DNA from: Lachnospiraceae bacterium
Lineage (GTDB): Bacteria; Bacillota_A; Clostridia; Lachnospirales; Lachnospiraceae
DNA: 23,994 bases
NCBI GenBank assembly: GCA_017613595.1
Contig: JAGADM010000153.1
Location: 1 to 23,994 of the forward strand
Direction of reading: 5' to 3'
In this document: positions 15,629 to 23,234 of the stretch, piece after piece
Position numbering within the stretch: position 1 is the first letter of the stretch
How the letters are laid out: each line of letters opens with the position of its first letter
Made by a program: the position numbers and the translations under genes
Notes under the pieces: model-generated
What the model was told of the DNA's origin: nothing
What the model saw: only the letters and a program-made list of their open reading frames with translations
Database searches by the model: none

Positions 15629-16255
15629 ATGAACATAGTTGTGATTGATGACGACCGCCTCGTGGCGCTGTCGCTTAAGACCATTCTTGAGAGCACCGGA
15701 AGCATCCGCGTAATCGCTACCGGCCATAGCGGCGAGGACGCGATCCGCCTCTATGACGAGAACACGCCGGAAGTCATTCTCATGGATATCCGCATGGAAG
15801 GCATGACCGGGCTTGAAGCCGGCGAAGTGATCTTAAAGGCGCATCCCGACGCGAAGATTCTCTATCTCACGACCTTCTCCGACGATGAATACATCATCAA
15901 GGCGCTCAACATCGGCGCCAAAGGATACATCTTAAAGCAGGACTTTGCCGCTATCGCGCCGGCGCTGGAAGCCGTCATGCGCGGCCAGACCGTCTTCGGC
16001 GACAAGATCATCGGCAAGCTGCCCGAACTGATGAAGGCCTCCGATTCGTACGATTACGAGGCACACGGCATCACCGACAAGGAACGCGAGATTCTCGAAC
16101 TCGTTGCCGAAGGTCTTTCGAACCGCGAAATCGCCTCAAAGCTCTTCCTAAGCGAAGGCACGGTGCGCAACTACTTAAGTTCTCTTCTCGATAAGCTGCA
16201 GCTCCGCGACCGCACGCAGCTGGCAGTATACTACTATACGGAGATTAAGAAATAG
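15629..16255 (+). CDS. Response regulator, NarL/LuxR family
   Basis: This 208-residue DNA-binding regulator is the partner of the upstream kinase. The receiver domain (1-120) has the acidic pair in VVIDDDR (7-9), phospho-acceptor Asp53 in ILMDIRMEGMTGLE, the conserved Thr in ILYLTTFSDDEYI and Lys103 in GAKGYILKQDF. The C-terminal LuxR-type helix-turn-helix (about 145-205) reads ITDKEREILELVAEGLSNRE, IASKLFLSEGTVRNYLSSLL, DKLQLRDRTQLAVYY, matching the family closely. AAAGGAG is upstream of the ATG. Regulators of this class commonly control adjacent ABC exporters; here the nearest is the operon at 8143-11380, so the palindrome at 11494 is a candidate target (inference). Confidence 0.95.
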   Translation: MNIVVIDDDRLVALSLKTILESTGSIRVIATGHSGEDAIRLYDENTPEVILMDIRMEGMTGLEAGEVILKAHPDAKILYLTTFSDDEYIIKALNIGAKGYILKQDFAAIAPALEAVMRGQTVFGDKIIGKLPELMKASDSYDYEAHGITDKEREILELVAEGLSNREIASKLFLSEGTVRNYLSSLLDKLQLRDRTQLAVYYYTEIKK

Positions 16256-16283
16256 CAGCCGGTGTACTGCTGCGTATGGATAA

Positions 16284-16321
16284 AAAACAGGGGGACGGCT
16301 TTTTGGTCCGTTCCCTGTTTT
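16284..16321. terminator. Bidirectional terminator between response regulator and surface protein genes
   Basis: An imperfect stem (AAAACAGGG...GACGG / CCGT...CCCTGTTTT) is flanked by an A run on the left and a T run on the right, so it serves both the plus-strand regulator and the minus-strand surface protein gene. Confidence 0.8.
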
Positions 16322-16337
16322 ATGTTAAAGCGTATTT

Positions 16338-18236
16338 TTATTGTCCGTCCGTTGTCTCATCCTTCGCCTCCGAAGGTTCCGCAGGCTGCGAACCGGAGTC
16401 ATCCGAAGCATTGTCCTTTCCGGCATCCCCGGTTGTATCCGCAGGCACACCGGCGTTCTTCCGCTTCAGCGCGCATACTGCGAGAACAGCCGCCGTCACA
16501 AGCACGACGCAGAGCGGAATGATCCAGAATAATGGGCTTAACGGCTCGTCTTTCTGCGCGATGTTTTTCGTATCTTTCTCTCCGGCTTCGGCCTGTCCAT
16601 CGTCCGCTTCGGGAGTTCCGGTCAGAACCGCAGGTTCTTCGGTAGGCTCCGTCGCTTCCGTCGGAACAGCCGTAGGCGTAGGAGTCGGTGTCGGCGTAAC
16701 CGAACCTATCTCTTTGATTTCCACCTGAATCGTAACATCATAATACGGCAGAGTAAAACTGTAGTACGGAGCGTTATACTCCCTGGAAACATCTGTCTCT
16801 TTTGAGAATGCCGAATACACTTCATACCCGTCTGCGGGAATGATCTGATACTTCTGCTCGGGCATAAAGCCGCCTCCGGGCTTTTTCGTTTCCGTTAAAA
16901 ACCCGATCATCGCTTTGTCCGCATTTTCCCCGATCAGATTGATCGAATATACCGTCTTCTGTGTCTTGGAATCGAAGAATGTGATGTCATGATTAATTCC
17001 GCCCGTAACGGCAGGAACGGTGACCGTATCATAACCGAGACTGCATGTGGAAAGGTATCCGCTCTCAATGGAAAAGTCCGCGCTTCCGTTCCCGTCAAGG
17101 TCATACTGCTCTTCATTGTCCGGCATACGGTAAGGCTCGAGGTTCTTTTTCAAAAGCTCAGCGTTCTTCGCTGAAGTGTACAAATCCGGCCATTCATCTA
17201 TCACATACCGATCGTCGCCGAAATCCACCGTTATCGGCCAGAATGGGCCGTCATTCTGCCCCTCGGTAACATAAGTATTTACGCTTCGCAGTTTACACGG
17301 ACAGGCTGCCGTTCCCGCATACGCCGTACCGATATAGACGTCATCCGTACCGTCACCGTCAATATCATAAAACCCTTCATGATAATCCGCCGGCGAACAC
17401 CATGTTTCATTGAACATGGATTCCATCACACAGTTCCCGACATTTCCCAAGCGCCCTTCGCTGTAAATATCACAGTAGGCGGAATACTTAAACGTCGCTG
17501 CCTTCTGTTTTTCAATCACCGGGGTGAGAGTGATGTCCGATGCGGGCATAACATATTCCCAGAATATTGGTAAATCTGAAAACTGCTTCCCAAAATCAAA
17601 AAACCCGGACTTCAAATTCTTCAGGTACTGTCCTTTGGGAAGATCTATACTGAAATAGAGTATTTCTCCCGGAACGGCACCCGTTACCTCCTCAAGTCTT
17701 GCTTTCCCGTCGTTGTCCCTGACATAACGGCAGGCTTTTCCTTGTTCGGCAGTGATCTTATACTCATTCTTAATCTCCTTAAGGTTTCCGGTCTTGACAA
17801 CCACTTTCGTAATATGTTCCTTCTCGGAGGGCAGGTCATAATCTGCCTGCTTATAAGCCGCACGAATCTTATCCATGCTTGATGTGACCGTTACATCTCC
17901 GGTAAGACTCCAGCCCGGCAGAGGAGTGAATACATAATAATGGGACTCGGGATAAAAATACGGATTCCAATACGTACAGGCAATGTCCAGCGTGCCGTCC
18001 CCATCGACATCCATCTTACTGTCCACACCGTCCCACTCAACAGCATATCCGAGGCTCTCGCATACGAATGCCACTTCGTCCCCATACCTCTCGGATTCAA
18101 ACCCGATAATAGCCGCGCCCTGACTAAGATCAATCACAAGTCCTCCGCCGTCATTTTCCTTTGCGGAAGTCTTTCGGACGGTCATCCCGCCAGTAATCAG
18201 CGTTATCAGCATCAACATCGAAACAATTCTCTTCAT
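16338..18236 (-). CDS. Secreted, C-terminally anchored protein with DxDxDG calcium-type loops
   Basis: The start is at 18234-18236 (GGAGG upstream), giving 632 residues; the longer open frame has no ribosome binding site. Residues 1-25 form a signal peptide (MKRIVSMLMLITLITGGMTV). The outer region carries three acidic loops of dockerin/EF-hand type: DVDGDGTLD at 76-84, DIDGDGTDD at 291-299 and DLDGNGSAD at 379-387, each after a Tyr/Cys-rich strand. Two segments ending MPASDITLTPVIE (about 230-242) and LPYYDVTIQVEIK (about 497-509) look like the close of bacterial InlB B-type repeats. A Pro-Thr linker (514-540), a membrane helix (about 568-590) and an acidic 40-residue tail follow. There is no LPxTG motif. 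It is likely displayed on the cell surface; ligand and role are unknown. Confidence 0.85.
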   Translation of the reverse strand: MKRIVSMLMLITLITGGMTVRKTSAKENDGGGLVIDLSQGAAIIGFESERYGDEVAFVCESLGYAVEWDGVDSKMDVDGDGTLDIACTYWNPYFYPESHYYVFTPLPGWSLTGDVTVTSSMDKIRAAYKQADYDLPSEKEHITKVVVKTGNLKEIKNEYKITAEQGKACRYVRDNDGKARLEEVTGAVPGEILYFSIDLPKGQYLKNLKSGFFDFGKQFSDLPIFWEYVMPASDITLTPVIEKQKAATFKYSAYCDIYSEGRLGNVGNCVMESMFNETWCSPADYHEGFYDIDGDGTDDVYIGTAYAGTAACPCKLRSVNTYVTEGQNDGPFWPITVDFGDDRYVIDEWPDLYTSAKNAELLKKNLEPYRMPDNEEQYDLDGNGSADFSIESGYLSTCSLGYDTVTVPAVTGGINHDITFFDSKTQKTVYSINLIGENADKAMIGFLTETKKPGGGFMPEQKYQIIPADGYEVYSAFSKETDVSREYNAPYYSFTLPYYDVTIQVEIKEIGSVTPTPTPTPTAVPTEATEPTEEPAVLTGTPEADDGQAEAGEKDTKNIAQKDEPLSPLFWIIPLCVVLVTAAVLAVCALKRKNAGVPADTTGDAGKDNASDDSGSQPAEPSEAKDETTDGQ

Positions 18237-18276
18237 CTTCACCCTCCATTGCCCCGGTTCCTGCCGGAGCAAAATA

Positions 18277-18306
18277 ATTATACCACTGCGAAGTCCCGTC
18301 GTGCAA
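18277..18306 (-). promoter_or_regulatory. Promoter of the surface protein gene
   Basis: On the minus strand TTGCAC (18301-18306) and a perfect TATAAT (18277-18282) are 18 bases apart, with TGG before the -10 (extended -10). Confidence 0.75.
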
Positions 18307-18361
18307 TCCCGAAACACGGATGCCGTCCATCGGAAATAAGACTTCCCAGGCACCCTTTCAC

Positions 18362-18390
18362 TTTACAAATCCGCCGTAACCGAATACAAT
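18362..18390 (+). promoter_or_regulatory. Promoter of the DUF1294-phosphoesterase gene
   Basis: TTTACA (18362-18367) and TACAAT (18385-18390) are 17 bases apart, 32 bases before the ATG. Confidence 0.7.
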
Positions 18391-18421
18391 AAAACCATAT
18401 GGATTAAAGGGGGGTTATGCC

Positions 18422-19432
18422 ATGCTTCTGCTCTTCTATCTGACAGTGATGACAATCTACGCATTTGTCTTATTCGGCATCGATAAGAGGCGTGCGACCA
18501 AAGACACGAAGCACCGCATTCCCGAGCGCAAACTGATCGCTTTCACCGTGCTCGGCGGCGCCATCGGCAGCGGCCTCGGCATGGTAATCTTCTGGCATAA
18601 AGTCAACAAGAAGAAGTTCTACATCACCGTTCCGGTCTTCGTTATCCTGACGCTTCTCGTTACCGGCGCGTGCTTCTATATGAATCTCCATCTGACCGTC
18701 AGCGAATACGAATACGTAAGTGAGGAAATCCCTCCGAAGCTCGACGGCTGCCGCATCGTTCAGGTATCCGATCTGCATAACCAGTTCTACGGCTTTCACG
18801 AGCAGGCTCTGACGAATCGTATCGCGGAGCTGAAGCCCGACATTATCGTTGTTACGGGCGACGTCGTCGACTGCCATTTCACCAACTATAAGCTTGCTCT
18901 CCGGTTCTTCGAGGGCGCCGTAAAGATTGCCCCCGTCTACTACGTGACGGGCAACCACGAGGGCCGGCTCTCCGGCAAGCGCTACGAAGATTTTAAACGG
19001 CAAATGGATGAACTCGGCGTTCACCGGATCGACAATACCAAAGTCGAGCTGGAAGGACTGACGATCATCGGCATCGGCGACGACGATCTCGCCGTGCCGC
19101 CGAGGGAACTGCAGACCGACGAAGGCTTCTGCATCTGCCTTGCGCACGAGCCGATGTACTATAACCGCTATCTCGCTCTCGGGGCGGACATCGCATTTGT
19201 CGGCCATATGCACGGCGGACAGATCATCATTCCCGGCAAGGGCGGCTTCATCTCGCCTGACTTCACCTTCTTCCCGGAGCTTTACGCGGGCGCGCACGAT
19301 TATACTTTGAAAACCGGGCAGGCGATGACGATGTACATCAGCCGCGGTCTCGGCAACAGTGTCCTGCCGCTTCGCATAAACAATTATCCGGAACTGGTAG
19401 CGGTAACGCTCCGAAGCGCTGCTGCCAGGTAA
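18422..19432 (+). CDS. DUF1294 membrane domain fused to a metallophosphoesterase
   Basis: The 336-residue protein joins two families. Residues 1-65 are a full DUF1294 domain (FGIDKRRATKDTKHRIPERK, then LGGAIGSGLGMVIFWHKVNK and KKF), with two short helices, followed by a third helix (about 67-85). Residues 106-330 are a YkuE/YaeI-type metallophosphoesterase with every metal ligand motif in order: DLH at 117-119, GDVVD at 146-150, GNHE at 177-180, His242 in LAHEP and GHMHGG at 261-266. Enzymes of this class hydrolyse phosphodiesters or lipid-linked pyrophosphates such as UDP-diacylglucosamine, at the membrane. The ATG follows a GGGGGG run and an own promoter. The two domains are normally separate proteins, so the fusion is unusual. 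The frame is continuous, so this is not a sequencing join within the read. Confidence 0.88.
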   Translation: MLLLFYLTVMTIYAFVLFGIDKRRATKDTKHRIPERKLIAFTVLGGAIGSGLGMVIFWHKVNKKKFYITVPVFVILTLLVTGACFYMNLHLTVSEYEYVSEEIPPKLDGCRIVQVSDLHNQFYGFHEQALTNRIAELKPDIIVVTGDVVDCHFTNYKLALRFFEGAVKIAPVYYVTGNHEGRLSGKRYEDFKRQMDELGVHRIDNTKVELEGLTIIGIGDDDLAVPPRELQTDEGFCICLAHEPMYYNRYLALGADIAFVGHMHGGQIIIPGKGGFISPDFTFFPELYAGAHDYTLKTGQAMTMYISRGLGNSVLPLRINNYPELVAVTLRSAAAR

Positions 19433-19469
19433 TCCGAAACGATTTTACATCGATTTAAGGTAAATGATA

Positions 19470-19498
19470 TTGACATTTGCCACTTGTTATGATATCTT
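19470..19498 (+). promoter_or_regulatory. Promoter of the four-gene zinc-ribbon membrane protein array
   Basis: A perfect TTGACA (19470-19475) and TATCTT (19493-19498) are 17 bases apart, with TGA before the -10. The leader is about 55 bases. No other clear promoter is seen between the four genes. Confidence 0.65.
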
Positions 19499-19559
19499 GA
19501 CCCAAATGGCTGACCGGGCACGGTAAAAACCGCTCCGGCCGGCTTCTCAGGAGGATTCC

Positions 19560-20213
19560 ATGAAACAGAGAACCATTGTGGAAATGATGCTTTCCGCCTG
19601 CCCGAACTGCGGCGAGGCCAATACCGTCGAAGGCGAATTCTGCCGCCGCTGCGGCTCTTCGATGGTTGTCCGCGAGCGTCTGCTCAAAGAACTCGAGGAA
19701 GGCATTATGCCCGAAGGAGAGGCTCCCACGTACCCGATGTTGGAGTCCACTGTTTCTCCGGCAGACCGCATTCCTCTCACATGGAAGCTGTTTTACCTCG
19801 GGCTTATGGTTGTAAGCACTTTTCTGGCTTCCGTTACGCTTGCTCTTGATCCGTCAAAGTATTTCGCCGCGCTGACCATCTTTGTGATGGGATGTCTGTT
19901 TATGATTGTTGCTTTCCTTTATGTTGAAAACAACCGCTATCTTACAAGCCGTGAACTGAAAAAACACGGAGAACGTATTAAAGGTGTCGTCATCGGCTAC
20001 CGCCGCCAGATAATCCCGATTACCGTGCAGCACGGCAGTTCGCTCGTACCGCAAAGCAAGATTGTTCTTACCGTACAGGTATTTGCTAAAATCAACGATG
20101 TCAACACGATTGTCATTATGCAGGCTCCCGACGGTGTCTCTGAGATTACGCATCCGCGCGGAACCGAAGTAACCATCGCCGGATTCAGGAAACAATTCAT
20201 TATGCTTGTATAG
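19560..20213 (+). CDS. Zinc-ribbon two-helix membrane protein, paralog 1 (A type)
   Basis: This 217-residue protein is not of a family I can name. The N-terminus MKQRTIVEMMLSACPNCGEA carries a zinc ribbon with Cys14, 17, 28 and 31. A polar linker with VRERLLKELEEGIMPEGE (about 37-54) leads to two helices (about 73-96 and 101-122). The C-terminal ~80 residues (KGVVIGYRRQIIPITVQHGS ... VSEITHPRGTEVTIAGFRKQ) look beta-rich and recall DUF3592 proteins, whose strands also end with a 'G..V.I.yd' turn. With two helices both ends should face the same side, presumably the cytoplasm. AGGAGG precedes the ATG. It leads four paralogs on the same strand and is most like paralog 3, sharing the ER-x2-x4-IMPE linker and the GVS-x2-THP-x-G turn. 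Confidence 0.82.
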   Translation: MKQRTIVEMMLSACPNCGEANTVEGEFCRRCGSSMVVRERLLKELEEGIMPEGEAPTYPMLESTVSPADRIPLTWKLFYLGLMVVSTFLASVTLALDPSKYFAALTIFVMGCLFMIVAFLYVENNRYLTSRELKKHGERIKGVVIGYRRQIIPITVQHGSSLVPQSKIVLTVQVFAKINDVNTIVIMQAPDGVSEITHPRGTEVTIAGFRKQFIMLV

Positions 20214-20257
20214 CCTGATTCATTACTCATATTACTGAATTTCCAACGGAGTGAAAC

Positions 20258-21034
20258 ATGAAACCGAGAGCTGTCATTGAACTCTTACAATCGACCTGTC
20301 CGGAATGCGGCGAGCCGCAATCCGGGGAAGCCAATTACTGCTGCCGCTGCGGAAACCTGCTGGTATCCTTAGACTCTGTCTCCGAAGAAGTTTCCGAGAA
20401 GGATATGAAAGCTTTGGCGACAGCTTCCGAGGCGTCCGTCGTTTCTGACGTAATGTCTGCGCCGCACATTACATTTCTTGACTGTCTCCTTGTCCTCGGT
20501 ATCCCGTCTCTCCTGGCACTGGTAGGGGCTTATCGGTTTATGCTTGACTACCCGGGCATGAAAACCACGATCTTCCTGATGGAAGCGGTATTTGTTCCGG
20601 TCTACATGGTGCTTCAGTTTCTGATCGTATGCCGCCCGTTCCTTCGGTTCCGCTCGATCCTTCGCAATGGCCGCCGCTTACCGGCCGTTGTGCTTGGCTA
20701 CAGCTCGTGTATGAATCACAGCATGACCGGAGACGATAAGAACGGCTTAACCATCTACCCTACCGTAAAGGTTCTTACAAAGATTGACGGTGTTGACCGG
20801 AGCATTGTCTTCTACGTGCCCGACAACATGAGTGAACAGCAGTTTCCGGTCGGCACTGAGATCACTATCGTCGCCGGCGACAAAGGCTACATCATCGACC
20901 CGAAAAACCTTAATAAGGAACGGGCCGCAAATGCTCCGCAGCCCTCGGACGCAGCAGCCGTTAAACGGCTTGAAAGTCTGAATGACATTGACCCTCTGAC
21001 GGGCCTTCCGGTAAGCCGCGGAACGAGACGGTAA
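20258..21034 (+). CDS. Zinc-ribbon two-helix membrane protein, paralog 2 (B type)
   Basis: The 258-residue product shares the head MKPRAVIELLQSTCPECGEP with cysteines at 14, 17, 28 and 31 (plus Cys29). Helices lie at about 72-93 and 103-125. The C-terminal domain reads ILRNGRRLPAVVLGYSSCMN, then YPTVKVLTKIDGVDRSIVFY and FPVGTEITIVAGDKGYIIDP. It is most like paralog 4: both have (L/I)R-NG, PAVVLGY, VKVLTKID and a (V/I)P strand. A 35-residue tail after the beta domain (NLNKERAANAPQPSDAAAV ... DPLTGLPVSRG) is found only here. GGAG lies upstream of the ATG; the gap to paralog 1 is 44 bases. No function is proposed. Confidence 0.82.
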   Translation: MKPRAVIELLQSTCPECGEPQSGEANYCCRCGNLLVSLDSVSEEVSEKDMKALATASEASVVSDVMSAPHITFLDCLLVLGIPSLLALVGAYRFMLDYPGMKTTIFLMEAVFVPVYMVLQFLIVCRPFLRFRSILRNGRRLPAVVLGYSSCMNHSMTGDDKNGLTIYPTVKVLTKIDGVDRSIVFYVPDNMSEQQFPVGTEITIVAGDKGYIIDPKNLNKERAANAPQPSDAAAVKRLESLNDIDPLTGLPVSRGTRR

Positions 21035-21077
21035 CCAAAGGATCCCGCATAACATATGTACGTAAAGGAAGGAATCC

Positions 21078-21749
21078 ATGAAGAAGCTCACCACTATTGA
21101 AATGACGCTCACAACCTGCCCGAACTGCCTGTCAGAAAATGACGGGGCTGCCGCGCAATGCAGCCGCTGCGGGCATAATCTGGTTGTCAAAGAGCGAATC
21201 ATTGAGGATGTCGACGATTCGATCATGCCCGAAGCAGAGAAAACCGACTGTCCGCGCATCAATTCGCCGGTCTTTCCGCCCGAGTATCCGGGGACGGATA
21301 CTACGTCACTCGTAGCCACATTCATCTTATTCATTATTTCAATCATCTTTCTATATCCTTCATTGGGGTTACTCATTCCGGCGAAACTGACCTTTCGAAT
21401 CGTTTCAGTAATCTGTTTTCTTGGAATGATCGCTGTTTTTGTGATGTTAGCCCCGAAATGTTATGTATTCCGGATTCCGCTGATTCTCTTCCGGCAATGG
21501 CGCTGCCGGCGGACCATAGCGCTCGGGTGCCGCTATGACGCTGAAATCCTCGGATACGGAAGGCGCGATATCGATCCGCGCGCAAGTAAGGTAATCAACC
21601 ACGGCACAATGAGTGTTCTTACCAAAATAGACGGTGTGGAAACCATTGTCACTTTCCTGACTCCCACAGGAGTTTCCTCTATGACGCATCCTGTCGGAGA
21701 GCATGTTGCCATCATCGGTTACGGCCGATATTTTACCCTGTATCATTAA
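21078..21749 (+). CDS. Zinc-ribbon two-helix membrane protein, paralog 3 (A type)
   Basis: The 223 residues begin MKKLTTIEMTLTTCPNCLSE with cysteines at 14, 17, 28 and 31. The linker VVKERIIEDVDDSIMPEAE matches paralog 1 nearly residue for residue. Helices lie at about 77-100 and 106-125. The C-terminal domain (DAEILGYGRRDIDPRASKVI, SVLTKIDGVETIVTFLTPTG, VSSMTHPVGEHVAIIGYGRY) is again close to paralog 1. The glycine that follows the first CxxC in the other three is leucine here. AAGGAAGG precedes the ATG; 43 bases separate it from paralog 2. Only 14 bases separate its stop from paralog 4, the tightest spacing in the array. Confidence 0.82.
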   Translation: MKKLTTIEMTLTTCPNCLSENDGAAAQCSRCGHNLVVKERIIEDVDDSIMPEAEKTDCPRINSPVFPPEYPGTDTTSLVATFILFIISIIFLYPSLGLLIPAKLTFRIVSVICFLGMIAVFVMLAPKCYVFRIPLILFRQWRCRRTIALGCRYDAEILGYGRRDIDPRASKVINHGTMSVLTKIDGVETIVTFLTPTGVSSMTHPVGEHVAIIGYGRYFTLYH

Positions 21750-21763
21750 TCGGAGGTTTATCC

Positions 21764-22447
21764 ATGAAAACCCGCTCGATTGTTGAATATCTGCATACAA
21801 CCTGCCCGAATTGCGGCAGCCCCTGCGAAGACGGTGCGAAATACTGCTACCCCTGCGGAGCTTCCCTCATTGAAAGGAGCGAAACGCGCAGCGATCTTGA
21901 TCCGCAGTTTTTGAAGAAGATAACCCGATCCCGGAAGGCCGATATCATATCCACCATCCTTCCGATCATGAACCGTCCGAGAGACTACTTTACCGACATC
22001 AGCATTGTTGTGTTATTCTATCTTGTAATTGCCGCACTCGCAGTTGTCAGTATAGAGAATGAACTGTTGTCCCGCGAATTTGCCATGGATGCTCTCCTCG
22101 GATTTCTTCTGCCGATTGTAGCATTTGCGTCAGGTATTTATGTACTCTTTCAGGGAACCGCAGAGGAAAACCGGATGGCCTACAAGGATATCCGTAAGAA
22201 CGGTTCCGCCCATCCCGCCGTCGTCTTAGGTTACGGCAAAGGCATGTGTTATCTGAACCCTAAGAACGGTATCCCCGGAAAGCCCGCTCTCCTTCCCTGC
22301 GTGAAGGTTCTGACGAAGATTGACGACATCGACATGACCGTTGTCCTCTTCATTCCGAGCGCGTTTGATCCCGGCTCGCATCCGCCCGGATCCGAGATTA
22401 CGATTGTCGGGTATGAGAATCAGTTTCTGGTGAAGATGTGGGAATAA
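21764..22447 (+). CDS. Zinc-ribbon two-helix membrane protein, paralog 4 (B type)
   Basis: The 227 residues begin MKTRSIVEYLHTTCPNCGSP with cysteines at 14, 17, 28 and 31, plus Cys21. Helices lie at about 79-97 and 107-129. The C-terminal domain reads IRKNGSAHPAVVLGYGKGMC, LPCVKVLTKIDDIDMTVVLF, and HPPGSEITIVGYENQFLVKM, closest to paralog 2. The linker between ribbon and first helix is more basic (LKKITRSRKADIIS) than in the A-type members. CGGAGG lies upstream of the ATG. The gene ends just before a bidirectional terminator, so it closes the unit. Confidence 0.82.
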   Translation: MKTRSIVEYLHTTCPNCGSPCEDGAKYCYPCGASLIERSETRSDLDPQFLKKITRSRKADIISTILPIMNRPRDYFTDISIVVLFYLVIAALAVVSIENELLSREFAMDALLGFLLPIVAFASGIYVLFQGTAEENRMAYKDIRKNGSAHPAVVLGYGKGMCYLNPKNGIPGKPALLPCVKVLTKIDDIDMTVVLFIPSAFDPGSHPPGSEITIVGYENQFLVKMWE

Positions 22448-22491
22448 AATAACGGTGGAGGCTCCGCTGACCGGAGTTTCCACCGTTTTAT
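22447..22491. terminator. Bidirectional terminator after the zinc-ribbon array
   Basis: A stem of CGGTGGA with inner CTCCG pairs to CGGAG and TCCACCG, flanked by AAATAA on the left and TTTTATT on the right. It serves the array and the converging gene at 22535. Confidence 0.85.
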
Positions 22492-22534
22492 TCGTTCTGT
22501 AAGTTAAGTTTCGCATCGCAAAAGCGATGATCCA

Positions 22535-23173
22535 TCATCGGTTCCCGAAATCCATCACCTTACGCATATTGTCGGCGGCAAATCGGAATACACTGACAGA
22601 AGCGTCAAATTTGCTCTTCGCGCCGGTCCACTCGCTGTGATACATATAAACGGAGCTGTCGCGTCCGCCAGCCGTGTACGCAGTCAGGTCCGAAAGCGCC
22701 GTGCAGCACTCCTTGAGCGAGGTGTGCATCACCTTGCACTCAACCGGAACGTCGTCAATATTGTTAAATTTCTCCATGAGTGCGGCTTCCGCTTCGGCAA
22801 GCTGCTTCTGGCGTGCGTCGAACTCCTCATCATTCCGCAGGCGGTCAAGCGCCTCGGCGTAATCCGTGAAGAATTCGCCGTTCTCGTCCTTCGTATAGCG
22901 GTCGGTATCGGCACTGCTCTTCTTCGAGGTCACATTTGTCCAGACCTCCTCAAGTAACGCGCACTGGCTCTGCGCAATCGCGGATGCCTGTTCGAGATCC
23001 CCCAGCAGGTTCTCCGCCTTCTCAAGATACGCTTCCTTGGACGCGTTGCGGTCACTCTTTTTATTCGAGAACCCGCCCTTCATGTCTTTCATCTTCTGCG
23101 TCACCATGTAAAAGCCGAATGCCGCAAGCCCGATCACAACAACCACCATAATGCCGGTAACAATGTTTCTCAT
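22535..23173 (-). CDS. Hypothetical single-pass membrane protein with coiled-coil outer domain
   Basis: I do not recognise this 212-residue protein. An N-terminal helix (about 4-24, IVTGIMVVVVIGLAAFGFYM) is followed by a basic patch (KMKDMKGGFSNKKSDRN) and a mostly helical region with Ala, Glu, Leu and Gln heptads (AYLEKAENLLGDLEQASAIA; ARQKQLAEAEAALMEKFNNI). Cysteines occur at about 86, 150, 161 and 162. LemA-like proteins have a similar N-terminal helix with a helical bundle, but no LemA signature is seen. GGGAGG lies upstream of the ATG, and it has its own promoter. It converges on the zinc-ribbon array and may be independent of it. Confidence 0.7.
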   Translation of the reverse strand: MRNIVTGIMVVVVIGLAAFGFYMVTQKMKDMKGGFSNKKSDRNASKEAYLEKAENLLGDLEQASAIAQSQCALLEEVWTNVTSKKSSADTDRYTKDENGEFFTDYAEALDRLRNDEEFDARQKQLAEAEAALMEKFNNIDDVPVECKVMHTSLKECCTALSDLTAYTAGGRDSSVYMYHSEWTGAKSKFDASVSVFRFAADNMRKVMDFGNR

Positions 23174-23234
23174 CTCTCATCCTCCCTCATACTACTCCCT
23201 GAATTACCCCGCATCAGAGACTGCGATTGAAGAC

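Noticed and set aside
16672..16700. Short tandem repeats of a GGCGTAGGAGTCGG-like unit
   Set aside because: They encode the Pro-Thr linker of the surface protein and are explained by its amino acid repeat.
19433..19559. Riboswitch in the leader of the zinc-ribbon array
   Set aside because: The leader is about 55 bases with only a 4-bp stem (CGGT/ACCG), too little for a known riboswitch.
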